Shown: one piece after another, positions 48,395 to 57,193 of the stretch
Layout of the letters: every line of letters begins with the position of its first letter
How positions within the stretch are numbered: position 1 is the stretch's first letter
Source: Nocardia cyriacigeorgica GUH-2
Lineage (GTDB): Bacteria; Actinomycetota; Actinomycetes; Mycobacteriales; Mycobacteriaceae
Direction of reading: 5' to 3'
Assembly: GCF_000284035.1 (NCBI RefSeq)
Contig: NC_016887.1
Coordinates: forward strand, 1,860,001-1,924,000
Length of the DNA: 64,000 nucleotides
Position numbers and translations under genes: made by a program
The notes under the pieces: model-generated
The model's input: only the letters and a program-made list of their open reading frames with translations
Database searches by the model: none
What the model was told of the DNA's origin: nothing

Positions 48395-49264
48395 ATGACC
48401 AACAACGCAACACCCGTGAGCATTCTCGGACTCGGACTGATGGGGCAGGCGCTGGCCCGCGCGTTCCTGAAAGCCGGGCATCCGACCACCGTATGGAACC
48501 GCACGCCCGGCAAAGCCGATCAGCTGATGGCCGAGGGCGCGCAAGTGGCGCCCACCGCTGCCGAGGCGATCGACGCCAGTTCCCTGACGGTCATTTGCGT
48601 CAGCGACTACCCGGCCATGTACGAGCTGCTCGACGCGAGCGACCTCGCCGGGACGACCCTGCTCAACCTGACCTCCGGCGACTCCGCCCAAGCTCGGCAG
48701 GCCGCACGCTGGGCCGAGCAGCGTGGCGCGCACTATCTCGACGGCGCCATCATGGCCATCCCGCAAGCGATCGGGACCGACGACGCCGTCATCCTGATCA
48801 GCGGCGCGCAAGCGGATGCGGACGCGCATCGCCCCACCCTCGAAGCCCTCGGCACCCTCACCTATCTCGGCGCCGACCACGGTCTCGCCTCCCTCTACGA
48901 CGTGGCGGGCCTGGCGATGATGTGGAGCGTGCTCAACGCCTGGCTCCAGGGCACCGCCCTACTCCGCACCGCAGGCGTCGACGCCGCCACCTTCGCCCCG
49001 TTCGCCCAGCAGATGGCCGCCGGCGTCGCCGGCTGGCTCCCCGGACATGCCCAGGAGATCGACGCGGGCTCCTTCGCCACCGAGGTGGCGTCCCTGGACA
49101 CCCACGTGCGCACGATGGACCACCTCATCGAGGAGTGCGAGGCGGCAGGCATCAACGCCGAACTACCCAGGCTGATCAAATCGATGGCCGACCGCTCCCT
49201 CGCCGCCGGCCATGGCGCAGCGAGCTACTCGGTACTGATCGAGGAGTTCGCCAAACCCGCCTGA
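48395..49264 (+). CDS. NAD(P)-dependent imine-reductase-like (IRED) oxidoreductase
   Basis: A 289-residue protein of the 6-phosphogluconate/beta-hydroxyacid dehydrogenase superfamily. The N-terminal motif GLGLMGQALARAFLKAGHPTTVWNRTPGKADQLMAEGA (first part GLGLMG, then TVWNRT) is the hallmark of bacterial imine reductases/reductive aminases. A helical C-terminal dimer domain follows from about 165. The natural imine substrate is unknown. ATG 48395 is preferred over ATG 48374, which lies inside the operator dyad; its transcript would be leaderless. Probably activated by the divergent MerR protein. Confidence 0.86.
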   Translation: MTNNATPVSILGLGLMGQALARAFLKAGHPTTVWNRTPGKADQLMAEGAQVAPTAAEAIDASSLTVICVSDYPAMYELLDASDLAGTTLLNLTSGDSAQARQAARWAEQRGAHYLDGAIMAIPQAIGTDDAVILISGAQADADAHRPTLEALGTLTYLGADHGLASLYDVAGLAMMWSVLNAWLQGTALLRTAGVDAATFAPFAQQMAAGVAGWLPGHAQEIDAGSFATEVASLDTHVRTMDHLIEECEAAGINAELPRLIKSMADRSLAAGHGAASYSVLIEEFAKPA

Positions 49265-49274
49265 GCTCCCCGCG

Positions 49275-49304
49275 GGACGGGGCGCCGCCTACGCCGCCCC
49301 GTCC
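49275..49304. terminator. Bidirectional hairpin between IRED-like and SnoaL-like genes
   Basis: GGACGGGGCG (49275-49284) with CGCCCCGTCC (49295-49304): a perfect 10-bp stem with a 10-nt loop. The right arm runs into the end of the SnoaL-like gene on the other strand. Confidence 0.65.
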
Positions 49305-49693
49305 GACGAGGTCCTGGCCGGCGTGAGGTGAGTGACCTCGCACAGCCACCGTCCGTCCCGCCGGACGAACACATCAGAACTCCACTCATCGTTGACGAAC
49401 CGCTCGCCCTGAAACACCCCGGTATTGACCACCCGAACGATGACGACCGCGACCTCACCGAGCTCCACCACCGACTGCACCTCGCTCCGGAACGAATCGT
49501 GCATCACCGCCCCACTCCCGACCGCCGCAAGAAACCGGCTCCCCGGCATCACCCCATCCTGCGAAACGAACATCCACCCCGCCGTAGCAAACGCACCGAT
49601 GCGCTCGACATCATTCGCCAGGAGCGCATCATCCCAGTCCTTGAACAGCCGGGTAAATGTATCGAGACCTGCGGATCCTTCGTGTTCCATCAT
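49289..49693 (-). CDS. SnoaL-like / DUF4440 nuclear-transport-factor-2 fold protein
   Basis: A 134-residue protein of the NTF2-like superfamily. The core is FTRLFKDWDDALLANDVERIGAFATAGWMFVSQDGVMP and ends with DEWSSDVFVRRDGRWLCEVTHLTP, the usual DUF4440 pattern. Most such proteins bind small molecules or are isomerases; the ligand is unknown. Two consecutive Met codons (49693, 49690) are both possible starts. Confidence 0.8.
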   Translation of the reverse strand: MMEHEGSAGLDTFTRLFKDWDDALLANDVERIGAFATAGWMFVSQDGVMPGSRFLAAVGSGAVMHDSFRSEVQSVVELGEVAVVIVRVVNTGVFQGERFVNDEWSSDVFVRRDGRWLCEVTHLTPARTSSDGAA

Positions 49694-49769
49694 GACTCGA
49701 CATTCGCACCCAAACCCCGACAAGTCTTGGAAAAATGGAGCCACCCGCGGCGCCCCGTGTTCGCGCCGT

Positions 49770-50288
49770 TCAGCAGAGCCCGGCTAGTTTGTACAGCACG
49801 AGCGATCCCGCTACCGCCACGTTGAGGCTGTGCCCGGTGCCGACCATCGGAATCTCAACCGCGAGGTCGATGCGTTCCAGTCCTTCGGGTGGAATTCCGT
49901 CGGATTCGTGGCCCAGCACTACGACGGTGCGGCGGCGCGCTACCGGGAGGTCGGCGAGGCGGATGGATTCGTCGGTGAGTTCGACGCCGATCACGGCCGA
50001 ACCGCCGGCGCGCTGGCGGTCCAGCCAGCGGTCGACGCGGCCGTCGATCCAGTGCACGCAGGAACGGTGGCGCAGGGTGTTGCCTTGGGCGAGGGCGTCG
50101 GGGACCCAGGGGCGGCGGGGGACGGCCAGGCAGGCGCCGACGGCGTCGCAGGTGCGCAGCATGGTGCCGAGGTTGACGCCGTGTTTGGGCCACAGGGGAG
50201 CGGCGATGAGATGGTTCCAGCAGCCGTGGGCGCGTTGGCGGCGTTGACGACGCAGTTCCGGGCGGGTGCGCACCCGGGCGGCGCTCAT
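49770..50288 (-). CDS. SpoU (TrmH) family RNA 2'-O-methyltransferase
   Basis: A 172-residue SPOUT enzyme that methylates the ribose 2'-OH in tRNA or rRNA. The three family motifs are present: LGTMLRTCDAVGA (motif 1), VVLGHESDGIP (motif 2) and IPMVGTGHSLNVAVAGSLVLY (motif 3), which together form the SAM-binding knot. It is small, without an extra RNA-binding domain. Target RNA unknown. An Arg-rich N-terminus (ARVRTRPELRRQRRQRAHG) may contact RNA. Confidence 0.9.
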   Translation of the reverse strand: MSAARVRTRPELRRQRRQRAHGCWNHLIAAPLWPKHGVNLGTMLRTCDAVGACLAVPRRPWVPDALAQGNTLRHRSCVHWIDGRVDRWLDRQRAGGSAVIGVELTDESIRLADLPVARRRTVVVLGHESDGIPPEGLERIDLAVEIPMVGTGHSLNVAVAGSLVLYKLAGLC

Positions 50289-50457
50289 CGGCGGACGGGA
50301 AGATCCTTCCCGCGGACGACGAATGCGGCGCTACCGCACGACGATTCGGTGTGATTCACAACGACGATGCTTCGCGGCGCATCGGAGCCTTCGACGTGGC
50401 CTGCCCAGGAAGGGCCGGCCGGTACCTCCACCATACCGGCCCCTCCGCGGCACCGGC

Positions 50458-51345
50458 TCAGGGGCGCAGCACCGAGACCAGGAATTCGGTCTGGTCGTGC
50501 ACGGCCTGCTCGAACAGGTCGTCGAAGTAGATGTCGAAATGGCCTGCGTCGTAGCGCTTCACGATGGCGTGCTTGGTGCGTTCGGCGGCGCGCAGCGCGG
50601 GCTTGACCGGTGCTACCGAATCGTTGTCGCATAGCGCGTACAGCACCGGCATCTTCAGCGCCTTCGCCCGCCGCCCGGGTGCGTCGAACAACGCCGAGAA
50701 TGCCACGCGCGCGGCGACTTTCGGCTGGTAACTCTCGCTTTCCTCGGCCAGCCTGCCGAAACCCTCCGGCACGTCGGGCGCCGACATCAGCGCCGCCGCG
50801 CGTTTGCGACCGGCCAGCCGCACCGGCACCGGCTTGCGCCGGATCGGGCCGATCAGCAGGTCGGTGGCGGCGATGGTGGCCACCTTGGTGAGGCTGGTCG
50901 GCCCCTTCGCCATGGCCGAGGCCCAGCCACTGGTGAACGGCACCTGCGCCACCACCGCGGCGATGTAGGCGTCGTCCGGTGCCACCGACAGCACGTGCCC
51001 GCCGCCGAAGGAAGTGCCCCACAACGCGATCCGGGTGGCGTCGAAACCACGGATGGTGCGCGCGTAGGCGATCGCCGCATGCCAGTCCTCGCGCTGACGG
51101 GCGATGTGCAGAAGCTGACGCGGTGCGCCATCACTGGCACCGAAGTGGCGGTAGTCGAAGACCAGCACCCCCATCCCCGCGGCCGCGAACCTGCGCGCGT
51201 ACCGATCCAAACCCATTTCCCTGTTGGCCCCCAGGCCGTGTCCCATCACCACGAGCGGGCGGGGTTTGGGCACGCCATCCGGGTGGTAGAGCCAGGCGGC
51301 GCACTGCTCTCCCCCCGACGGGAAGCTGACCTCGACACGTTCCAT
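50458..51345 (-). CDS. Alpha/beta hydrolase
   Basis: A 295-residue alpha/beta hydrolase of the dienelactone-hydrolase/S9-like group. Oxyanion strand VVMGHGLGANREMG, nucleophile elbow LWGTSFGGGHVL, acid residue in YALCDNDSV and base in YDAGHFDIYF. No signal peptide. Substrate unknown; probably an esterase or peptidase-like enzyme. The ATG at 51345 lies just upstream of rnpB and divergent from it. Confidence 0.87.
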   Translation of the reverse strand: MERVEVSFPSGGEQCAAWLYHPDGVPKPRPLVVMGHGLGANREMGLDRYARRFAAAGMGVLVFDYRHFGASDGAPRQLLHIARQREDWHAAIAYARTIRGFDATRIALWGTSFGGGHVLSVAPDDAYIAAVVAQVPFTSGWASAMAKGPTSLTKVATIAATDLLIGPIRRKPVPVRLAGRKRAAALMSAPDVPEGFGRLAEESESYQPKVAARVAFSALFDAPGRRAKALKMPVLYALCDNDSVAPVKPALRAAERTKHAIVKRYDAGHFDIYFDDLFEQAVHDQTEFLVSVLRP

Positions 51346-51376
51346 GGTCGATTAACTTACCGAGTATCCTGGGCTG

Positions 51377-51798
<422 letters not shown>

Positions 51799-51812
51799 CC
51801 CCCAACGGCGAG

Positions 51813-51840
51813 CGGCGGCGCCCCAGCAGGGGCGCCGCCG
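51813..51840. terminator. Perfect 12-bp hairpin terminator after rnpB
   Basis: CGGCGGCGCCCC (51813-51824), loop AGCA, GGGGCGCCGCCG (51829-51840). No U-tract; it lies between convergent rnpB and the DUF732 gene and can serve both. Confidence 0.8.
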
Positions 51841-51865
51841 CGTCGGTGTGGGTCTGTGCGGGCTC

Positions 51866-52312
51866 TCAGCAGAGCACCTTGATCATTTCGTAGATCGCCT
51901 TGGACTCCTCCGGCGACGCCGAGCCACGACCGTTCTTGGTGCGGTTGGAGACCTCGGTGAGGATTTCGTCCTCGGCCTTGCCCTCGTGGATGTCGTCGCA
52001 GGTCTCGGTGAAGATCTCGCCGATCTCCTCATCGCTGCGGCCCTCGGCCAGGCTCGGGAAGGCCTGCTTGTAGGCGACGACGAAGGAGCCGATCTTGACC
52101 GAGTCCAGGCCCATATCGCCCTTCGGCGAGGTCGCGCCCGTCGACGGGGCCGCGGCGTCGCTGGTCTCGGTGGCGGAGGCGGTGGCCGAGGCGGCCGCGG
52201 AACCGGAGGCGGTGGGCTGGGCGACGCTCGAGGTCGTCTCGTCCTCACAGCCGGCGATGAACAGGGCGAGAGCGCTGGCGGTTGCCGCGATGGCGGCGGA
52301 AGTTCTGATCAC
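51866..52312 (-). CDS. DUF732 domain lipoprotein
   Basis: A 148-residue exported lipoprotein. Signal peptide IRTSAAIAATASALALFIAGC ends with the lipobox FIAGC. A Ser/Ala/Thr-rich spacer (about residues 25-65) precedes a DUF732 domain (about 75-148) with FVVAYKQAFPSL and, after the conserved Cys in FTETCDDIHEGK, a second Cys at the very C-terminus (IKVLC), probably disulphide-bonded. DUF732 is a mycobacterial-type secreted domain of unknown role. The GTG at 52312 lies 8 nt after a TAGCAT -10 box, suggesting a nearly leaderless mRNA. Confidence 0.85.
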   Translation of the reverse strand: MIRTSAAIAATASALALFIAGCEDETTSSVAQPTASGSAAASATASATETSDAAAPSTGATSPKGDMGLDSVKIGSFVVAYKQAFPSLAEGRSDEEIGEIFTETCDDIHEGKAEDEILTEVSNRTKNGRGSASPEESKAIYEMIKVLC

Positions 52313-52386
52313 GTTGCCGGATGCTAGCGGCACCCGGGGCAAAACGCCTCCCGCGACATCGGGCGGGAGGCGCGCTGCGTGCTACC

Positions 52387-52479
52387 TCAGGCGGGGCCGA
52401 TCAACAGCATCCGCGCGAGGTTCGCGGCCTGTTCGGGACCGAGCAGGGGCAGCAGGTAGTCGTACACAAGTGTGGACAT
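52387..52479 (-). CDS. Possible 30-aa small protein
   Basis: ATG at 52479 to TGA at 52389-52387 encodes MSTLVYDYLLPLLGPEQAA and then NLARMLLIGPA: a short hydrophobic helix with a Gly-Pro hinge. The third codon positions are nearly all G or C. A GGGAG lies about 12 nt upstream, somewhat far. It sits 74 bp upstream of the DUF732 start on the same strand. It is too small for routine detection; it could be a small membrane protein or an upstream regulatory peptide. Confidence 0.4.
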   Translation of the reverse strand: MSTLVYDYLLPLLGPEQAANLARMLLIGPA

Positions 52480-52711
52480 GAGGTGCGGAACTCCCAAGAT
52501 TTCGTCTTACGGGACGGTTACGCTCGGCCACCCTAGCAGCGACCGCGCCCACCGGCGGCCGAGTCGGCGCCGCTGTTATGCCGGATTCGCCCGGAACTGG
52601 CCGAGAACGTGATGGAGGTCATAGAGTGGTCGCCGTTGGATCGAGATGCCTCGCGGGGCTGCGATGCATCACCCTCACACTGAAACTCTCGGGAAGCAGG
52701 TCTCAACTCAT

Positions 52712-53044
52712 ATGCGGGTAGTTCGTTCTCTGGTCGCCGGCGCGTTGATCGCCGGGGCCGCATCGGTTTTCGCCACGCTCGGGGCCGGTACCGCCGGTGC
52801 GGTGGCGGTGACCCCGCTGCCGGGCGGGGTTCAGGTCGACCTCAGCCCCGCCGACACCAGGTGGGTGCACCAGAGTGGCGTGGGTCGCACCATCGCCGGG
52901 CTGCCGCATCCGTCGGCGGCGTCGTTCGGCTATGCCCTCGACGGTGCCGCGGCGCTGTCGTCGCAGTATCCCGAGGGCCGGGTCGTGTTCACCGTCTTCG
53001 GGCCGTTCGACCAGCTGAGCGGCACCATGCTGGCGCTGAAGTAG
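52712..53044 (+). CDS. Small secreted protein of unknown function
   Basis: A 110-residue exported protein. The N-terminus is a classical signal peptide: MRVVRSLVAGALIAGAASVF followed by AGTAGAVA, with cleavage likely after AGAVA near residue 32. The mature part (about 78 residues) begins VTPLPGGVQVDLSP and has no cysteine, lipobox or recognised domain. Similar short secreted proteins are common in Nocardia and mycobacteria. The ATG at 52712 was chosen because the signal peptide starts there. It precedes the RNB gene by 17 bp, but that gene has its own -10 box. Confidence 0.7.
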   Translation: MRVVRSLVAGALIAGAASVFATLGAGTAGAVAVTPLPGGVQVDLSPADTRWVHQSGVGRTIAGLPHPSAASFGYALDGAAALSSQYPEGRVVFTVFGPFDQLSGTMLALK

Positions 53045-53048
53045 AGCC

Positions 53049-53054
53049 TAGAAT
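53049..53054 (+). promoter_or_regulatory. -10 element for leaderless RNB nuclease transcript
   Basis: TAGAAT, 7 nt before GTG 53062; no Shine-Dalgarno sequence. One of the clearest TANNNT boxes in the window. Confidence 0.55.
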
Positions 53055-53061
53055 TTCCAGC

Positions 53062-54504
53062 GTGGAACTCCACCAGCGGATCGTCTCGGCGCCGGTCGAT
53101 TTCGGCGCCATTCGATCCGAATTCGGACTGACCTCGGCGTATCCGGCCGAGGCCACCGCGGAAGCCCGCGACGCGGTCGACGCGTTCGCGGGCGACCGCG
53201 CCGATCGCACCGACATCCCGTTCGTCACCATCGACCCGCCGGGCGCGATGGATCTCGACCAGGCGCTGCATCTGGAACGCACCGGCACCGGCTTCCTGCT
53301 GCACTACGCCATCGCGGACCTCGGCGCCGTCGTCATCCCGGACAGCGCGCTCGCCGCCGAAGCCGGCGCCCGCGGCCAGACCTTCTACCTGCCCGACACC
53401 ACCGTGCCGTTGCATCCGCCGGTGCTGTCGGAGAACGCGGCCAGTCTGGTGCCGGATCAGACCCGTCCGGCCGCGCTGTGGACCATCGAACTCGATCAGA
53501 ATGCCGAGCCGCTGCGCTACTCGGTCGAGCGCGCGCTGGTGCGCTCCCGGGCCCGGCTCGACTACGCCGGTGTCCAGGCCGACGCCGACGCCGGCCGTCT
53601 GCATCCTTCGATCGCGGCCCTGCCCGAATTCGGCACCCGGCGCATCGCGGCCGGTCTGGAACGTGGCGCGATCGAACTGCGGCTGCCCGCGCAGAGCGTG
53701 ATCCGCGACGAGGGCGCCGACGGCCACTGGCGCCTGGTGCTGGAACCGCGCACCGCTGCCGACGACTGGAACGAGCAGGTCTCGCTGCTGGCCGGCATGT
53801 GCGCGGCCCGCATCATGCTCGACGGCGCCGACAGCTCCGGCGAACGCATCGGCCTGCTGCGCACCATGCCGCCACCGCCCGATTCGGCCATCGCCTCGAT
53901 CCGCCGCACCGCCGCCGCCCTGGGTATCGACTGGCCCGCCGATCAGCCGGTCGGCCGGATGCTGGCCGCGCTCGACGCCAACTCCCCGGCCACGCTGGTG
54001 TTGATGTCGGAGGCCACCGGCCTGCTGCGCGGCGCCGCCTACACCGTGCTCGACGGCACCGATCCGGCCGCGGACAGCTTGCGCCACAGCGCCATCGGCG
54101 CACCATACGCGCACGTCACCGCGCCGCTGCGGCGGCTGGTCGACCGCTTCACCACCGAGATCTGCCTGGCCCACTGCGCGGGCACACCGGTCCCGCAATG
54201 GGTGCGCGACGGCTTGACCGCCACCGCCGAGACCATGAAACGCAGCGATGGCGTGGCCAACAAGGTCGAACGCGCCTGCATCGACCTGACCGAGGCCACG
54301 CTGCTGTCTCAGCGCATCGGCGCCGAATTCGACGCCGTCGTCGTGCGCGAAGGCAATGGCAACCGGCCCGCCGAGATCTTCATCGCGGACCCGCCGCTGG
54401 TGGGGCCGTGCGAGGGTGCGCCGTCGGAAGGTTCGACGGTGCGGGTGCGCCTGGAATCAGCGGACCCGGTGACGCGGAAGGTGTTGTTCACCCACCTGCG
54501 TTGA
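53062..54504 (+). CDS. RNB domain exoribonuclease (RNase II/R family)
   Basis: A 480-residue 3'-5' exoribonuclease-type protein. The RNB domain active site is IDPPGAMDLDQALHLER: three of the four usual aspartates are kept, and the last Asp position is Gln, common in actinobacterial members. Further RNB segments are LHYAIADLGAVV, FYLPDTTVPLHPPVLSENAASLVPDQ, and PYAHVTAPLRRLVDRFT. There is no N-terminal cold-shock domain and only a short C-terminal part, so RNA binding is reduced compared with RNase R. The GTG start follows a TAGAAT box by 7 nt. Confidence 0.9.
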   Translation: MELHQRIVSAPVDFGAIRSEFGLTSAYPAEATAEARDAVDAFAGDRADRTDIPFVTIDPPGAMDLDQALHLERTGTGFLLHYAIADLGAVVIPDSALAAEAGARGQTFYLPDTTVPLHPPVLSENAASLVPDQTRPAALWTIELDQNAEPLRYSVERALVRSRARLDYAGVQADADAGRLHPSIAALPEFGTRRIAAGLERGAIELRLPAQSVIRDEGADGHWRLVLEPRTAADDWNEQVSLLAGMCAARIMLDGADSSGERIGLLRTMPPPPDSAIASIRRTAAALGIDWPADQPVGRMLAALDANSPATLVLMSEATGLLRGAAYTVLDGTDPAADSLRHSAIGAPYAHVTAPLRRLVDRFTTEICLAHCAGTPVPQWVRDGLTATAETMKRSDGVANKVERACIDLTEATLLSQRIGAEFDAVVVREGNGNRPAEIFIADPPLVGPCEGAPSEGSTVRVRLESADPVTRKVLFTHLR

Positions 54505-54712
54505 ATTCATTGTGCCTAGCCGTGACCCGCTGGCCTTGAAGCGCGCTGAGTCGTCAAGGTGGCGTCTATCTCGCGATAAGCCGTGCCGAGTCCATCGGTC
54601 GACACGCGCACGCGTGCTGGGCCGACGTGTGCCGCGCCGTCGAGGTGGCGAAACCGGTGCTCGCCGCGCTGCACGGCCCAACGCGCGTAGCGGCTCCGGC
54701 GATCTCGGGTCC

Positions 54713-55591
54713 CTAAGCCGGCAGCAGCGAAGCCGCGGTGGCCGGGTATTTCGCCAAATGCTCACCGGCGGCCCGATCCTCGGCGTCCGCCAGCGCCGAA
54801 TACAACGCGGTGTCTTCGCCCGCGGCCCGGGCTTCGGCGGCGCGAGTAAGGATCGCTTCATGCGATTCCACCGCGTCGCGATGATCGCCGAGCACGGTTT
54901 GCAGCCGCTTGGCCTGACTGCCGAGTTCGGCCGCCTCCTCGCCGAGGGTCGCGGTGGCGGCTTCGCAGCAGTAGCGTAAACGCTTGGCGCCCTTGCGGAT
55001 ATCGTGCAGCAGCTCGATCCGGCCCGCGGGGTCGACGGTAGTTTCCGCGCGGACCATACGATCGAGGCGTGCCCGGTCGCGCTGCAAAACCGCGCGGAAC
55101 ACCTCGTCGGCCGGCCCGTCGAGACGGCCCTTGCGCAGTGGGGGAGCTGTTCGCCAGCGCGAAAGCTGTTCCCGCAGTTTCCGATACCGCTCGCTGTCGA
55201 GTGCGCGCAGTACCTCCGCGTGTGCTGCGGCGTACCGGCCGCGTTCGGCGCCGACCAGCCGATCGGTGACGGCCACGAGCACATCCGGGTCGGCATCCGC
55301 CGTCAACTCCGACCCCAGCAGCGCCGTGAACCGCTCGGCCCGCACCTCCGCATCGCGGGCCACCCCGAGCAGCCCCGCCAGCCAGGCCAGCTCGGCCACC
55401 ATGTCCGCCGCGGGCGTGCGCTTGAACAACCGGCGATACGACCGCAGCACACTGCGCAACCGGCGGGTGGCGACGCGCATCTGATGCACCGAATCCCAGG
55501 CGTCGTCCCGCACATCCGGTTCGGCGGCCAGCAGCCGGTCGATATCCTCGCTCAGGGCCGCGATGAGCGCGTCGGCGGCGGTGACCGTCAT
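54713..55591 (-). CDS. CHAD domain protein
   Basis: A 292-residue all-helical protein made of a single CHAD domain (conserved histidine alpha-helical domain), which binds polyphosphate. Conserved His-bearing helices: DSVHQMRVATRRLRSVLRSYR near residue 35 and ELLHDIRKGAKRLRYCCE near 195, with LQTVLGDHRDAVESHE later. In M. tuberculosis Rv2226, next to panB, the CHAD domain is fused to an N-terminal CYTH triphosphatase domain; here the CYTH part is missing. It starts 3 bp after the iminopeptidase stop (TAGGTCATG), in one operon. Confidence 0.9.
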   Translation of the reverse strand: MTVTAADALIAALSEDIDRLLAAEPDVRDDAWDSVHQMRVATRRLRSVLRSYRRLFKRTPAADMVAELAWLAGLLGVARDAEVRAERFTALLGSELTADADPDVLVAVTDRLVGAERGRYAAAHAEVLRALDSERYRKLREQLSRWRTAPPLRKGRLDGPADEVFRAVLQRDRARLDRMVRAETTVDPAGRIELLHDIRKGAKRLRYCCEAATATLGEEAAELGSQAKRLQTVLGDHRDAVESHEAILTRAAEARAAGEDTALYSALADAEDRAAGEHLAKYPATAASLLPA

Positions 55592-55594
55592 GAC

Positions 55595-56557
55595 CTAGCG
55601 TCCTTTCGCGAACCCGTCGGTGGCTTCGACGAGATGGTGAGTGATCCCGGGCTCGTTGGCCGCGTGCCCGGCATCGTCGACGATGTGCAGCACCGAACCC
55701 GGCCAGGCCCGATGCAGCTCCCACGCGCTGACGGCCGGGCAGACGATATCGTGGCGGCCCTGCACGATCACCGCGGGAATGCCGGCGATCTTGTCGATAT
55801 CGCGCAACAACTGTCCCTCGTCGAGGAATCCGCCGTGCCGGAAATAGTGATTCTCGATGCGAGCGAAGGCGAGCGCGAAGCGTGGTTCACCGGTTTCGGC
55901 GACCCGATCCGGTTGCGGCAGCAGTGAACTCGTCGCACCCTCCCAGGTGGACCAAGCGACGGCCGCGGCGGTGGCGATCTCCTCATCGGGAGAGTGCAGC
56001 AGCCGGTGGTAGGCCTCGACCAGGTCGCCGTCGCGTTCGGCTTCGGGCACCGGGGCGAGGAACTTCTCCCATTCGTCCGGGTAGACGTAGCCGGCGGCGC
56101 CGTTGTAGTACCAGTCGATTTCCTTGCGCCGCAACAGGAAGATCCCGCGCAACACCAACTCGGTGACACGCTGCGGATACCGCTGCGCATACGCCAGCGC
56201 CAGCGTGGAACCCCACGATCCGCCGAACACCAGCCACTGCTCGATACCGAGCGCTTCGCGCAGCTGCTCGATATCGGCGATCAGATGGTCGGTCGTGTTC
56301 ACCGACAGATCCGCGCCGTCGGCAATATGCGGTGTGGAGCGACCGCACCCACGCTGATCGAACAGCACGATCCGATACTGCTCCGGATCGAAGAACTGCC
56401 GATGAAACGGCGCGGTCCCGCCGCCGGGGCCACCGTGCAGGAACACTGCCGGCTTACCCTCGGGATTGCCGCTGACCTCCCAGTACACCGACTGGCCCGC
56501 ACCCACATCGAGCATGCCGCGCTGGTGTGGCTCGATCGGCGGGTACAGCGTGCGCAT
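55595..56557 (-). CDS. Proline iminopeptidase (S33 family), copy 2
   Basis: A 320-residue alpha/beta hydrolase with all motifs of prolyl aminopeptidase: LYPPIEPHQRGMLDVGAGQSVYWEVSGNPEGKP, HGGPGGGT, nucleophile GGSWGSTLALAYAQRYPQRV, GRHDIVCP and DDAGHAAN. The FDQRGCGRSTPH and NTTDHLIADIEQLREALGI segments are typical of the xanthomonad/mycobacterial type. A closer match to classic Pip than the copy at 43659. The ATG overlaps the stop of the upstream lipoprotein gene (TGATG). Confidence 0.93.
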   Translation of the reverse strand: MRTLYPPIEPHQRGMLDVGAGQSVYWEVSGNPEGKPAVFLHGGPGGGTAPFHRQFFDPEQYRIVLFDQRGCGRSTPHIADGADLSVNTTDHLIADIEQLREALGIEQWLVFGGSWGSTLALAYAQRYPQRVTELVLRGIFLLRRKEIDWYYNGAAGYVYPDEWEKFLAPVPEAERDGDLVEAYHRLLHSPDEEIATAAAVAWSTWEGATSSLLPQPDRVAETGEPRFALAFARIENHYFRHGGFLDEGQLLRDIDKIAGIPAVIVQGRHDIVCPAVSAWELHRAWPGSVLHIVDDAGHAANEPGITHHLVEATDGFAKGR

Positions 56558-57015
56558 CAGAACGCCAGACCGGACGCCAGATCCGGCAGGCCGAGCGCGT
56601 CGATCGCCTCCTGCCGCACGTCCGGGCAGGCCTTCGTGGTGATCCGGTCGATCGATTGCTTATCGGCGAGCACCTGCGCGTTGATCGCGCCGTTGCGCAA
56701 GGCCCAGTCGTGCACCATCGCGTTCAACCCGATGCGGCCCAGCGTCGGCCCCTGCACCCGCCAGTTCGACAGCTCCGGCCGGATCATCTCGCACAGCGCG
56801 GTCGCCGCGGAATCGGAAACCTCGAGCGGAGTACCGGGGGCCGGGGTGGTGGCGCCCGGTGTGGTGGCAGGCAGGCTGGTCGGCACGGCGGTCGTCGTCC
56901 CGGTCGCGCCGCTGGATCCGGTGCCGGATTCACCTCCGCACGCGGTCAATAGGACAGCAGCACACGCTCCCGCGACCACCAGCGTGCTCCGGGAAATCCA
57001 ACGGCGTTCCGGCAT
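56557..57015 (-). CDS. Lipoprotein of unknown function
   Basis: A 152-residue lipoprotein. Signal peptide MPERRWISRSTLVVAGACAA continues to the lipobox LLTAC; a Thr/Gly/Pro-rich tether (about residues 28-62) leads to a mature domain (ALCEMIRPELSNWRVQGPTLGRIGLNAMVHDWAL), with a second Cys in KACPDVRQEAIDALGL. I do not recognise the family. It heads an operon with the iminopeptidase and CHAD genes. The ATG at 57015 begins the signal peptide. Confidence 0.8.
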   Translation of the reverse strand: MPERRWISRSTLVVAGACAAVLLTACGGESGTGSSGATGTTTAVPTSLPATTPGATTPAPGTPLEVSDSAATALCEMIRPELSNWRVQGPTLGRIGLNAMVHDWALRNGAINAQVLADKQSIDRITTKACPDVRQEAIDALGLPDLASGLAF

Positions 57016-57135
57016 CAGTACCTCTGCTCGATCGAGATTGTCGATACGAGTCTGCCATTTTTCCGGTACGGCGGTGGTGCGGTGTTCCCCGGCTCGAGGT
57101 GCGAGAGTGGGCCGGACCGATGGGCGACGCAGAAG

Positions 57136-57177
57136 TCGGCCGGGCGGCGCGAAGACGATCCGCGCGCGCCCGGCCGA
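57136..57177 (-). terminator. Hairpin terminator after panB
   Basis: TCGGCCGGGCG (57136-57146) with CGCCCGGCCGA (57167-57177), 11 bp, extended by an inner GCGCG/CGCGC pairing. It lies 16 bp downstream of the panB stop on the minus strand. Confidence 0.7.
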
Positions 57178-57193
57178 GTTCGCTATCGACGGC

